In this document: positions 10,131 to 21,339 of the stretch, piece after piece | How positions within the stretch are numbered: position 1 is the first letter of the stretch | Layout: each line of letters begins with the position of its first letter | Origin: Galerina marginata | Taxonomy: Eukaryota; Basidiomycota; Agaricomycetes; Agaricales; Galerinaceae | Reading direction: 5' to 3' | NCBI GenBank assembly: GCA_023014335.1 | Contig: JAECYW010000001.1 | Span: 4,030,001-4,094,000, forward strand | DNA: 64,000 nucleotides | Program-made: the position numbers and the translations under genes | The notes under the pieces: model-generated | Database searches by the model: none | Told to the model about the DNA's origin: nothing | The model's input: the letters and a program-made list of their open reading frames with translations, nothing else

Positions 10131-13100
10131 GGAAGCCTATCATTTGTCTTCACCTATTTGTATAATAAACATGTATTTCATATTTATATCCTACAATAAC
10201 TACTTAGTACTTAGTGGTAGCTACATTTAAAGCTACGGAAGCTAAGAGGGCAGCGGTGAGGAGGTGGGAGGAGGCAAAGAAGGAGGGCACGGCTTCGCCC
10301 GCTGGTCTACGTGCTACTGGCAATGTTGCGAGGTTGGGCGGAGGGGCCGTCTACCAAAGCCAGCCACCGCCGTCGTCGCGATTGCGTACCCCCCTTCCCG
10401 CGGCGACGTCGTTCGTGGAGGAAATGAGTCGAACGCGACGAGGGAGGAGGGCCTGAGGGAGTTGACGATGGGCGGGTGGCGTCGCGACGACCTGGTCAAA
10501 TGGAGGTTGGAGAAACGAGACGAACCGAACTGTTCGTCCCGTCTCCTCCTTTGGCCATCTGCAGGTCAAGCGCGAGGGCGAGCACCACCACGATTGGGTG
10601 GTAGTGCTGGTGCTGGTGCTGGTGCTTGCTTGTCCGCCTGCACCACCCGCGTAGCCAACGAGCAACAGCATATGGCTGCTGCTGGCTCTGCTGCTGCTCC
10701 CCACACGGCTTTCTAATGCCCTATCCGGTCACGGGGACGGCTGGGCAGTGAGGTGGTGCGTGTGCTGGTCGCGCCGACCAGCCCCCGACACGGCGTTCGC
10801 GTAGAAGGTGGCGTTGGGTTGAAGGACGAGCGCGAGCGGCAGCACAGTATGTGCTGCCGCTCCACCTCCGCACCTTCACATCCCAGCAGCCCAGCAGCAT
10901 TGCTGCTGGTGTTCTGCTCGCTGTTGTCGGCGGGCGAGCAGCATTGCTACTGCTCGTTTCGATTCGGGGCGGGTATCGATGGCGAGGTCGGGGGCGCCGG
11001 GTGGCAGCGGGGTAGCGATGGAAGAAACGGTGGGCGGGAGGGACGTGGCTGTGGGGTCGATGGATGAGCAGGGGCAGTGGGGAGGAGGAGAGGTGAAACG
11101 AGTCTATGCGACTCGTTTCACGGCGCACCTGCCGGGTCTCCCACATCCTGGGTCTCCCCTTGTGTGTTCCATCTCCCCACTGATCCACTGCCGTCCGAAC
11201 GTCGGCCCACAGCCCTCAGATTGGAGGGGGGGCACGCGACGTGGCGACGCGCGTTGTGTTCGTTAGCGTCGTGTAACCCTTTTAAAGAGATGTAAAGTTA
11301 GTAAAAACATAAGTAAAACCAATAGAAATAACTTACTTACATTTCTTGAGATGTTGAGGGGACGGGCAGGCGAGAGAGGGAAGGGTGGTGGTGGTTGCAG
11401 GTCAAGATCAACAGCGCTGATGGCTGTTGATGTGGCTGATGCCGTTTTCGGAACGCGATGTGATTGGTTGGATCCTCCGGCCCGCTCGGTTTCGAGATCC
11501 TTGTCGTCGAGGAGAACGTCTCGGAAGGTGTTATAATGAACACCTAAAATATATTTAAGGCTCGGAACGACATATGCTAGTAACTTTACAACCTAAAATG
11601 TGCCTCCGAGGCAAAACTTCTAAGTAAAATGCAAATGTATTAAAACCAACCGACCTGCGTGGTGATTCACGCATGCTCGGGCTCAACTTACTGTGTTTTT
11701 AGAATTGAATAGATTAATTCCAGGTGAATGAAAAATACTAGGCTACAGTAGATAGTGATTAGAAGTTATACAAGTTATTTTATTATCACTTAGCATGGTT
11801 GTTTGACTATCTGGAAACACTACCTTTGCATATGACACCAACTGAATGAAAGAGTTGCTAACAATACCGAGCATTTGTGGAAACATACGTCCTTCGTTAT
11901 CACTCGCCCATCTTAGCTCGTCCTAAGTATCTAGAACTCTTTTAATTACCTTAAACTTTAATTATATGTGCTTATCTTGTGCCCAAGCCCTTCAGAAGTA
12001 ATCCAGTAGAGTTCCTCGAACAATTCCTGACCCGAAATCACCACGCACCCAGATCATTGAGTGCTATACCTTACATTATGGCGTTCGGGTGGAAATTTTT
12101 AATCATTCAAGCTTACATATGGGCTAAGTATAGTATATACAACAAATTCTGATACTAATTACATCTATTCATCCAATTTTACAGCCCAGCGACGTCCTCG
12201 ACGATGAGGAACGGGCGGAAACTCGCCGGTCCGGGAGTTTAAAACTCCGCTTGGAGGGTTGATCAACGATGTTCGGACATCGTTGATCTTACTTCCCACT
12301 TCCTCCTCGCTCCCCACACCGTCTCCATCCCTCTCCGCCTCCTTCCCCAGCTGTGGCCCGCAGCGAATCCTCGAGCCCGGGGATACCACTGGCCCAGCTG
12401 GAGGGTTCATCACTCCACCCACCGTCATGCAACACCACCCACCGCGTGCCTCTCCCCTGCGAAGGGATGTAGGCCGGTATTGGAGACATCGACTCCGAAC
12501 GAAGACAATCGGCGCCAACGACGTCCGAAGGCTAAAGCCTGAAGGGTGGGTGGCTCAGGAAGTCAGGGAGGGGTTGGAAACACGAGGGGAGGCCCTAGAA
12601 ATGGGAGACCCGGACGGTACGCAGCAGCTCGAGTCGCAAGATTCGAACTGGTTTGTTTTCCTCTCCGTACCCCCACCTCCACCCTTCTTCCACAGGTATG
12701 ACGACGATATCGTCGTCACCTCTTGCGAGGATCCGCGACCGCCCATCCGTCGCAGCCGCCACCCCGTCGCTTCGTCTATCGCCACCGCCGTCCGTCCCCT
12801 GCACCGTACTCCCTCCTCCAACGACCGCCACGACGGCTAACAGCATTACCAGACAGCCGCGCCGCCTGCTTTTCCCAATCGCCAACACCACACTTTGGAT
12901 TGGGGCCGGCACAAGCACTGGTCCATCCCAATCCCCCGCTCACTTTCCCCGACTCTAGGAACGACGTCTCCCAGCTCGTAGCCCACGTCACCTGTGGGCT
13001 ATAACACGGGAGATGGCCCTGCCCCGAGGACGAGAGAGGTAGCAGCGGCAGCAGCAGCAGCACCATCACCAGCGGCGCCGCTGCTGCTGCTGGGTTACGA

Positions 13101-13749
13101 CCTCTTGGGCTGCCCACCACCGACAGCGCGACCTGGACGATGAGCGAGCGTTGGCGACCCACAGCTGGCGGCGACAGCACGAACAGCGGCAGCGCTGTCG
13201 CCGTCGTCGTTTGCTGGGTTACAGTGGTACCGACGCACTGGCAGCATCTGGCTGCTGGCGCTGGTGTTTGCTACTGACGCCGCTGCTGCTGCTGTCCTGC
13301 AACCCGCGACGACACTCGCTCCGTCACCAAGGTGCCGGAAGACGACGACGACGAGCTGGAATGCTCGAATCGAACCCCAGGGCGAAGCCATAGCCACGTC
13401 CGCTGCCGCCGCTCGCTCGGTATCCAGCACATTCACCGTGCTCACCCACTCCATCATCATCCAAGGGCCACGACGACGACGACGAAGGGAATGGGCGGCT
13501 CGAGTGGAAGGCACGGGCGGGGGACGGGGGATATCAACCAGCCCACGGTTGGTGCCCGCCCCCTAACCTACCACCGGTCCTCCTCCATCCCACTTACCAC
13601 TTCTCCCGCCTCTGCCTGCTTCCACCTCTGCGTCACTTTTCTTCGCCCCCTTGTACCTACATAGATCTTTATAGAGCATTGTATTTCGTAGTACAAAATA
13701 AAATTTAATATATATACAGCATATTTTATGAGGCAAAAACATCCAATGA
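10131..13749. other. D2 interior; no gene
   Basis: GC-rich, trinucleotide-biased sequence homologous in its first 2.7 kb to the D1 interior. CTG/CAG-type runs are dense at 10590-10690, 10860-10930 and 13030-13290. Long open frames on both strands (for example 12259-12840) are not conserved in frame in D1 and have no recognised motif. The palindrome at 12261-12288 is listed separately. Confidence 0.5.
12261..12288. promoter_or_regulatory. Near-perfect 28-bp palindrome in D2
   Basis: Counterpart of the D1 palindrome at 6380-6407, with one mismatch at the centre (TTCGGA instead of TTCGAA) and the same upstream GTTTAAAACTCCGC context. Confidence 0.5.
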
Positions 13750-16740
13750 GAAGATGCACGAAAGTGGTAAGCTTGCACGAATGATTTCTGGATAAAAGTG
13801 GTACTGTTAGGTTCGCATTTACCAGTAGATTACATATACGCCCATAAAGATGGAGGGACGGGCATATTGAGCCCAAGGGAGGGCAAAAACGTTAAGCATT
13901 CTATTTATAGCTACATTTCGGAGGAGGGGCTCTCACCAAGGGCAGTTCCTACGTCTTCCAGCTCACTTTTGGACGTAAAAATTATAGCATTATGTTCGTA
14001 TCAATGAGGAGATCAGAGATACGCATTTAAATCAGAGGGGACAAAAGAAATAAAGGTAATATAGCCCCCCAAACGAACGGAGAATGTAAGAACAAGTGAA
14101 ATCTATTTTTATCACAACCGCATATTGACCCCGAGCGTCATCCGAAAGGATGAACGCGCATCCATCGTTTCCCATCCGAATTTCGTCGTAAAAACTGTAC
14201 TGTTAGACTCGCACAGGTCACTAGATTACATATATGTACTTAATATTACGAAAATGTATCGGGAGCAGCACGAAAAGCGCCAAATGATCCCCAGAAGCAA
14301 ATTCCGAGGTACCGAGTGATCGCATCAATTACGCTATAAATATATCTTGCCGTTCCGAGGGTAGCCAGGAACTGAAATGACGCGTGTGTTGCGTGTTTCT
14401 AAATTTATCCGGTTTTGATGGATTTGACGCGTCGTCCCGAATTAGCGCAATATCCGGATTTGGCGCGGCGGGACTCATGGGACCCGTTGTCGGATTCATT
14501 TTGACGCGACGGGCGGCACCTAGACGCGTAAAAACATCCCAGATGGCATCTAGACCTAAATATAAGCCTATGGGCGCTTTCCCGACCCTGAGAAGCGCGT
14601 CCTACGACGAGCAGCACCCAAAACATTTTTTTTAACCTATGCCCGGGCTCCCCGAGCCCTTAGAGCTCTTACAGGGCATTTGTAGGCCAAAAGGCCTTGG
14701 GCAATCTGCCGTTAAATCTGTATCAGACTGTTGGGCAGTTTCCCTAAGTTGATATATGTTACCAGCTTATACAGGTGCAAGTTATCGTCCCACCCCGCGT
14801 CGAGGCAGCATGCAACGCTATCTGGAACGCGATCCAACCGCTGCTCGAATCCCTCACGGCCGTCCCTCAATCGTTACTGGGGCGCGGGACCGCGCTCGAA
14901 GTTTTGACGGAGCAACACGGAAACCTGGTATGTTTTACTTTTCCTTTGACTCCACGTTCCCCTTGGCTTTGTCTAATCTTTTGACATGTTTTTGGCAGAC
15001 CTTCCTTGGCCAGGTTTATAACCCTCAGGACACGGTCGAGCCTTTCAACGTCCGTCGCCTCCGTAACTGGGTATACCCTCTTGTTTCTCGTCTACCGCGG
15101 ACTCAGCGCGGCCTTTTCATGTCGCTGCTTCCTAGCAGCCAGCCTTCGCTCTTTACTCCGGACGCGGTAAGTTTTCTCCTTCTCTTTCTGTTCTTAAATC
15201 CTTTGACTGACTTTTATCTTTTTAGAGTGACTTATATCCCATGGAGCTCGTCGAATTTGACGCGCTGTATGATTGCCACCCGACCATACGCGAACCCTCG
15301 CCTCTTCCTATGGACCCGGCCGAATCGACGAGTGCTCCACAGTCGGTCGACTCCCATCCAAACGAGGGGTCCGAGTCCGAAGAAACGCCCCGATCATCTA
15401 AGCGACCCAGGATTGGTCCACCCAGTCCTTCTCTAGAGTTGGATAGTAAGTTTCTCTATTTCTCTCTCTCATTTGTTTAGGTTGTTAACTTCTTTCTGTT
15501 TTAGGTATGACGCTTATCACACCCAATGTTCGCTCGACCCGCGCTGCTCGTAACGCGGCTCTCGCTGCTGCTGTCCCGGTCTTCGACGACCCTACCGACG
15601 CGGACTTCATTCCGCCACTGCCTCAACCCGCGTCGAAGGCCAAATCCCAGTCGAAGTCGAAGTCGAAGTCGGAGTCCAGGTCTTCCTCCAAGCAAAAGAA
15701 GTCGGTCGGCGTCTCCGCCAAGACGCGTACCTCCGCCTCTCCGCCGGCTCGCACTATGCAAGAGGCCAGTGTCGTCCGCCATCTTAACCGGCAGGCCGCA
15801 CTCAACTCTAATCCTGGCACCCCGATCATGGAGACGCGCCCCGTCAACGTTGAACAGTTGTCTTTTGACGACGTCAAACGCTTGGCCGCGGATCATCGTC
15901 AAGTAAGCCCTTTCTTTTCTGCTTTTTAAATCTTTCTTTCTAACATTGTTTTATATTTTTCTAGCCCGACTATAGGTGTCAGGCTTGCCGGGACTTAGAC
16001 CGCAAGAACTGCACTTTCCGCGGGCTTCACCAGCCGTGCGCCCCATGCTTCAAGTCCAAGCATACGCGCTGCGACTTCCAGTTGAAGCCTCACGACAAGC
16101 TCCGTAGCGGGAACCTTGCTCACGAGGTTGGCGCGGCTTCTCTGGCTCGTATGTCTTTTCTTGTTTCTTTGTTTATTTCTCCCTACTTATCTCTTTATTT
16201 CTTTTACCAGGCCTTCGCGAAGTCATCCGACTTTGTGAACGAGAGGCCGGCCAGCGTGCTCTGCTTATCTCGGCCATTATTATGCACGACACGGCGATAC
16301 ACGAATACCACCTGGAGGGCCGCGACATCATATACGAAATGCTCCGCCGCGACGAGTCCTACAATCTCGAGAAGGTCATCCAGCAGAAAGACGGGGTCCT
16401 ATCTGCCCTCTGGGACGCGTTCCGCTCCGATCCGCTCGACTTCGACCCGATGGACAAGGCTTTGTCGGTTTTCACCGGTAATGCTCCTTTATCCGATTTC
16501 ATTCGCTTTGTTCCGGAGTCGGTCTCTGAGGACGTGCTCCACGTCCTCAATCCTTGTATCGCGGAAGGTTCTTCAGAGGACGAAACCGATTCCGAGGCTG
16601 GACCTTCTGCGCCCCGTCCCTCTGGTTCTCGGGTTCTCTATCGGTCTCCTTCTGCCAGCGCTAGCCATTTTGTGGACATCGAGGCCGAGGAGGCTAGTTC
16701 GGGCGAAGAAAGCGACGATATCATGGACTTTGACGAGTGA

Positions 16741-17196
16741 TATGCGCCGCGTCTTTTTCTTGGCTTTCTTGTAGCTGTAACTCTTTTATAATTGTCTTAT
16801 AGTCTTTACTTAGATATTTTTCCGAAGCTTTTAATATCTTAAGTACTCTTGATGTATCTTATATCATTTTAAAATGCATAAAGCTTCTTATCTTGTTCTT
16901 TTTCTGGTGTTTTCTTTTAAGTCTATCCTGTTTCCTAAGTCATCCTATGTGACTTATATTTTTCAAAATTTTATCTGGTTTTTCTAGTGTCTAAACTTCA
17001 GTATGTGTATGAGATAGTATGGGTAGGCGACCCTCCTCCCCCCAACTTAAATATCAACTGTCCCAGTTGAAGACAAGCTGAGCGCGTCGGGTGGGCAATC
17101 CCATTTTAGGCGAAGCCTTCCATGTGGTTACCAAAACCTAGACGCGCCGCGTGCTATATAAGACGCGGTCAGGAATTTATCTCAAACTCGACCATC
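16741..17196 (+). promoter_or_regulatory. Intergenic region with second polypurine-like tract and TATA box
   Basis: An AT-rich 3' region of gene 1 is followed at 17035-17073 by a near copy of the element's polypurine tract and adjoining hairpin: CTCCCCCCAACTTA, then CAACTG TCC CAGTTG. GCTATATAAG at 17153-17162 lies about 35-45 bases before the ATG of antisense gene 2 and is a convincing TATA box. Confidence 0.55.
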
Positions 17197-18887
17197 ATGT
17201 CTTCTTCAGAGTCCGTGTCGACATCCAGCTCAGAGGACGAGGACGAGTACCGGCCTTATGATAGAGGCCCGTCCCCCTACGTTGGCTATCTGCCGTTCCA
17301 CTTCATTGAAAGCGACTTATCTTGCTACCCTCTCCATCAACGTCAAAACGCAAGGTGGAGGACAACTTATCGGCGAGCCCTCGCTCTCCTGTCCGCGGGT
17401 TCGCGACGTTTCCGAAGGGAAGAATTACTTCAGGCCATGGACAGCGGCGCGGCGTATACGACTATACCAGTCGCGGCGCTGAAGTACTGGACTGACTTCA
17501 TGGTGCGTTAAGTCCAATAAGGCCACGTCTGACTTATCTGACATCTTCACCTATCAACTAGGTCATCGTTCCCAAATACCTGATTGTGTACGGATCGAAG
17601 TTCGCCGATCACTACAATCGTCTATGCAACCACTGGTGTTCTGTCCTGATGGACGCGCCCCATGAAGCTGGCGGCGAGACCTGCATCAAGTTTCTGTCCC
17701 TGATGACTCGGCCTGATATTCCATCTATGCCAGCCTATAGTTTGGTATGCGAACAAAGCCCGCCTTTCAACGTGGAGCTGACCTTCTTGTTTATTCAATC
17801 AGAATCTTCTAGCTGGTTGGGAGGCCGGAAACGCGGCCATCCGAAAGCGTTTCGCGGTTCCTATTATCAATCTGAACTACACTCTTTACCAAGCGACGTT
17901 CATCATGGTGCGCCAAGAGCAATATAAAGTGATCATCAAGGCCCTTCAAGCTCACTACACGGAGACATCGGAGACCGTAGACACGTTCCTTATTTGAGTA
18001 TTGCACGTAACTGCGTGGTGTAGTTCCATCAGAATTTATTATCATGCGTACCATCGGAAGTTTTTCCGATACTTGTCTGACCCCGAATGCCTGAGCCGCG
18101 AACATACAAAGGAGGATGGTAAACTGGAATTTGAACTACCAATGGCAACCGACCCGTCCTTTACAGTCTTTCCTGGTGTTCCTTCTTGCGCTGAGCTCTA
18201 TGTTGCCTTGGCACAGAGGACCGCGTACGATCAAGACTACGCGACCGTTATCCAGGACCTTGTAGAAGAGGCACTCGTTGCTCGCACAATATTCTGTGCC
18301 CGCGTGCGCATCACTCGCTACCCGACGGGAGGAATATATCAACCCCCGATGGAAGAGCTGATGGACTGGACCCAAGCTTTCGTTTGTAATCTTTCAAACC
18401 CGCATCTTGCTAATTTTTCTAACAATTCTTAACCTGTTCAGGTGCACTTTCCGAAAGAACAAATCGTGTACGGGACACCAGTAGCGCTTGAATACATCGC
18501 GCTCTCGTCTCAGTGGCTAACAGTCCTTAGACATCGCCCCGATAATCGGACCGCGGGCAGTGATTTAATCAATCAGTACGGCGGGATTGTTAAGAATATG
18601 TTAGACCTTATGGCGGCCCCCCATATCCCCGCTTTCCCAACTCGTCTGTCGGTGCGTTTGTCCGGTTTATCTTTCCTAAGTAGGCGCTAACAAAAATCTA
18701 TCAGACCCTTCATTCCGCATGGGCTTATGGCAACGGCGCGGTAGAGGATGATCATACTAGAGGCTTCACCAGCCTCCTTGAAGTTGCCGAATTTAATCAT
18801 TTACATGCTCTGGAATGGGCGATGATCGAACAAGAGACCCGTCCTGGTGGCTCACTTCCACCTGCTCTTCTTCGTAGAACCCCGTAG
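17197..18887 (+). CDS. Antisense gene 2 of the gypsy element, unknown product
   Basis: Start ATG 17197 (MSSSESVSTSSSEDEDEY), about 40 bases after a TATA box. Exons supported by GT..AG borders in frame are 17197-17502, 17562-17744, 17803-about 17985, then about 18030-18381, 18442-18651 and 18705-18887 (TAG). The third-to-fourth exon junction is unresolved. The frame reaches a TGA at 17995-17997, and the only short intron I can draw (GTAGAC at 17981 to CAG at 18039) does not keep the frame. There may be a missed splice site, or this copy may have decayed. The N terminus is acidic and serine-rich; the rest is mixed and helical-looking with no known domain. It overlaps no sense gene of the element. 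Confidence 0.55.
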
Positions 18888-19016
18888 ACTCTGTTGTTGA
18901 TTGTAGTTTCCCAGAAAATATACTTGTCTTCCTCTGTGATTTCTATCTGAACCATGCTTGAGCAAAATCTATAAAGCCAGGCCTAGTAGGGACGCGTCTT
19001 TCAGCAAGTTCCCGTT

Positions 19017-19650
19017 ATGGCGGCTATTGATATCTTTGCGTTAGACCCTCCTTCCGCGTCGCTACGCATACAACTCGCCACCGCCAATGCAGCGTTTGAG
19101 GATGCTGTTGCCTACACTGGCTTGGGTCCCGCGAATATTCCATTGGAGGAATTGTTAACGCTTTCCGCAATATTGGTACGCGGTCCATTGCTGACCATTT
19201 TGCTCCCGTCCTTACTAATAAATTGATAGGTCGAATACAACCCAGACTTTATTACATATGGATCTCTCGTCGGGACCATATACATTAAAGTTTTTCAAGT
19301 CTGGCACGATGCCACGGTGAATCACCCAGGAGCGGCCCTTATTCCGGGGCGCTTCCAGCAACTCATGCGCAGGCCTGATGTGCCGAATCTTTCTGCTTCG
19401 TACGGGGTAAGCAACAGGCCCCGTCCCCTTCCATTTAACCTTTACATAACAATATCTGATCATTATTCAGCAATTGTCCACCATATGGTTGACTAGCAAA
19501 TTCGAGGTTGTGGCTGAGTTGGCCCGCACACCCATACCCGATGGTGAATTGTTCCGTCTGAATCTGATCAGGATGAAAGAATGGCATCGTTTGGAACGCG
19601 CTCTGAAGCCAATAGTCGAGTTTGGTACGGCTATTGTGCCCTTTGAATAG
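19017..19650 (+). CDS. Antisense gene 3 of the gypsy element, unknown product
   Basis: A small three-exon gene: 19017-19175, 19230-19406 and 19471-19650. Both introns (54 and 64 nt) have GTACGC/GTAAGC donors and TAG/CAG acceptors, and the frame holds to TAG at 19648-19650. A TCTATAAAG box lies at about 18968-18976, some 45 bases before the ATG. The product is about 171 residues, starting MAAIDIFALDPPSASLRIQL, with no motif I recognise. It lies between antisense genes 2 and 4, all on the plus strand, each gene with its own promoter-like sequence. Confidence 0.7.
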
Positions 19651-19919
19651 GTAGAGATTTAGTGAATGCATGATCACAACTTCTACTACGCCCAGAATAG
19701 AATCTCGGAGCGTGGACGCGCCGTGATGCCAAGACCGACGATCTTTTCAGGTGACAGAATCAAAGTATATTTCCCCATTGAGGTATTTCGTCATAGAGCC
19801 CACCATTCGGCGCGCTAAGTAGTGGACGCGTCGGTAGGTCGTTACTTCGTTGTGCAGGACGCTCAAGCTATAAGAGAAGCGACCAAATTGTCGGTCAATC
19901 CCCACTCATCTCTTTGAAA

Positions 19920-21234
19920 ATGCGCGCTGTACTCGATCCCTCTGTTGAGGACGCTGTCCGACAAACTTTTTACATTATGCATCATACGACTCCCGAGTCC
20001 CCGCATGATAGTCGTTCCGTTGTTTCCTTGTGGAACGGGTTGATTGACGCGGCCAAGTTCATTGTATGTTGCATTTCTCTATCAATACTGTTTATCTGAA
20101 TATTAAACTGATCTTCTGCGACCCCATCATCTAGTCGGGTTGGGTCGAACACCCTCAACTTGTCCAAGACGCGGGCAAGACCGCTCGGGACATCCCTTTC
20201 GGAATTCGTCGTGCCTTCCAGGACTACATGAAGGCATATCCTGGCAAGTTCCAAGAGTACCCTCAAGAATACCGCGCCATCGCACGGCTGTGCAGGTGTA
20301 TTCAAGAACTTCGCGAGAAAACCGCAGGTCGTGTACGTCCCTGTGCCGTGTTCTATCTTTAACACCTTTATTAACATCCCTTCTGATCTTTAGGGTTCCA
20401 AGCAAGGTAGTCGTTCTGGCCGGGGCCGAGCTGATGATCAGGAAGACGATCAGGTTCGTTGGCCCGCGTCGCACCGATCTTTTTAAGACCCTTACTTATT
20501 TTCCTATATCCAATTCAGGATGACACTGAGGAGGTAAGGATACGTCTTAGCCGTCCTTTCGTTACAGGGTTTTTAACTCGGGCGTTCAAGGCTATGGTTG
20601 TGGATGACGAGGGGGGGCCTAGCAGTAGCCAAGCTCCTGCCGCTCCCCAAGCACCTACCGCGCCCGCTGCCGATCGCGTTCTTCGCTTTAAGAAGAAACC
20701 CACTCCAGCCAAGGTACGCGTGCCCTCGTCTTCCAAGAGCAAGAAACCTAAGCCTGGAATTGTCCCGAAAGCCTGTGGAGAAGCGTGCGGACGTAAGTTC
20801 AGCTTACTACTCCCTTTTCTGATTTATTTCTTAATCTGTTATCTTAGACCACCAGGTCGTCTTCTGTACCGGTCCCCCCCATCAACAAGCGGGTGAGGCC
20901 GAACCATCCGTCCCCCGACGGTATGTATTTATCCTGTCTGTTACTTTTCCTTGTCTTGACCAAATGCTCTCTTTCTCTAGGGGCTCCTTCTGAGCTTCCC
21001 GCCGGGTCGCTCCAGGAGGCTCTTGAGATAGCGGCTTCCCCTTCTATTCCGTCGGATGTGGAAGGTATCGACAGACAGATTAACATGCTGAGTGGAGATT
21101 TAAGTGATTACAACTATCAAATTGCTTATAATCTCCGCCAACGTGAATCTGTTCTGGCTGAAATCGCGAAACTCAAAGAAGCTCGATCTAGTCTGGACGC
21201 CCCTGCAGAAGCCGATGAGGAACTGGATGTTTAA
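19920..21234 (+). CDS. Antisense gene 4 of the gypsy element, unknown product with C-terminal coiled coil
   Basis: Seven exons that join in frame throughout: 19920-20063, 20135-20332, 20394-20453, 20519-20533, 20591-20792, 20848-20920 and 20981-21234 (TAA). All introns are 57-71 nt with GT donors and AG acceptors, and a 15-nt exon (DDTEE) sits in the middle. GCTATAAGAG near 19867 is a likely TATA box. The product has a central Pro/Ala/Lys-rich stretch and a C-terminal Leu/Ile heptad-like region (around QINMLSGDLSDYNYQIAYNL) that could be a coiled coil. The gene ends 105 bases from the end of pol, so the two converge. Preserved splicing over seven exons argues that it is expressed. Confidence 0.75.
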
Positions 21235-21339
21235 TATGTACGCGTACTGGTAGATTTTCAGGTTTTTCCCTTAGTAGTTCGTTCATCTACCTTAGGCACT
21301 TTTCCCTGAAATACCAATTCATTTGTCCGCGTCACACTA

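Larger units (their letters stand above)
9123..14777. mobile_element. D2, second long-inverted-repeat element, inside the gypsy
   Basis: D2 is 5,655 bp, starts CAGCCATGGTAGC and ends in ACAGGTG, with inverted arms of about 1 kb (9123-10130 and 13750-14777). Its 7-bp duplication CAAGTTA sits in the first exon of antisense gene 1. Ends and interior resemble D1, so the two are one family; each arm carries the GGATGG...GGATGAC motif. No transposase frame is visible. D2 must be younger than the gypsy it interrupts, which itself interrupts D1, so this family moved at two separate times. Confidence 0.85.
9089..16740 (+). pseudogene. Antisense gene 1 of the gypsy element, first exon split by D2
   Basis: The product is unknown, with a cysteine cluster that may bind zinc. 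The first exon starts at ATG 9089 (MEGTLEFTDQ) and is cut at 9122 by D2. It resumes at 14785, and removing D2 with one CAAGTTA copy keeps the frame. Exons then run 14785-14927, 14999-15166, 15226-15445, 15505-15902, 15965-16148 and 16211-16740, each bounded by GT..AG with the frame kept. Exon 4 is rich in Ser, Lys and Arg. Exon 5 carries CQAC, then C-x-F, C-x2-C and CDF spacing, resembling cysteine clusters of hypothetical agaric proteins. The C terminus is acidic (SGEESDDIMDFDE). It lies on the strand opposite gag-pol, so its introns survive retrotransposition. It is disrupted here but probably intact in other copies. Confidence 0.7.

Noticed and set aside
12259..12840. 193-codon open frame in D2
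   Set aside because: It spans the palindrome and is not kept in frame in the homologous D1 interior.
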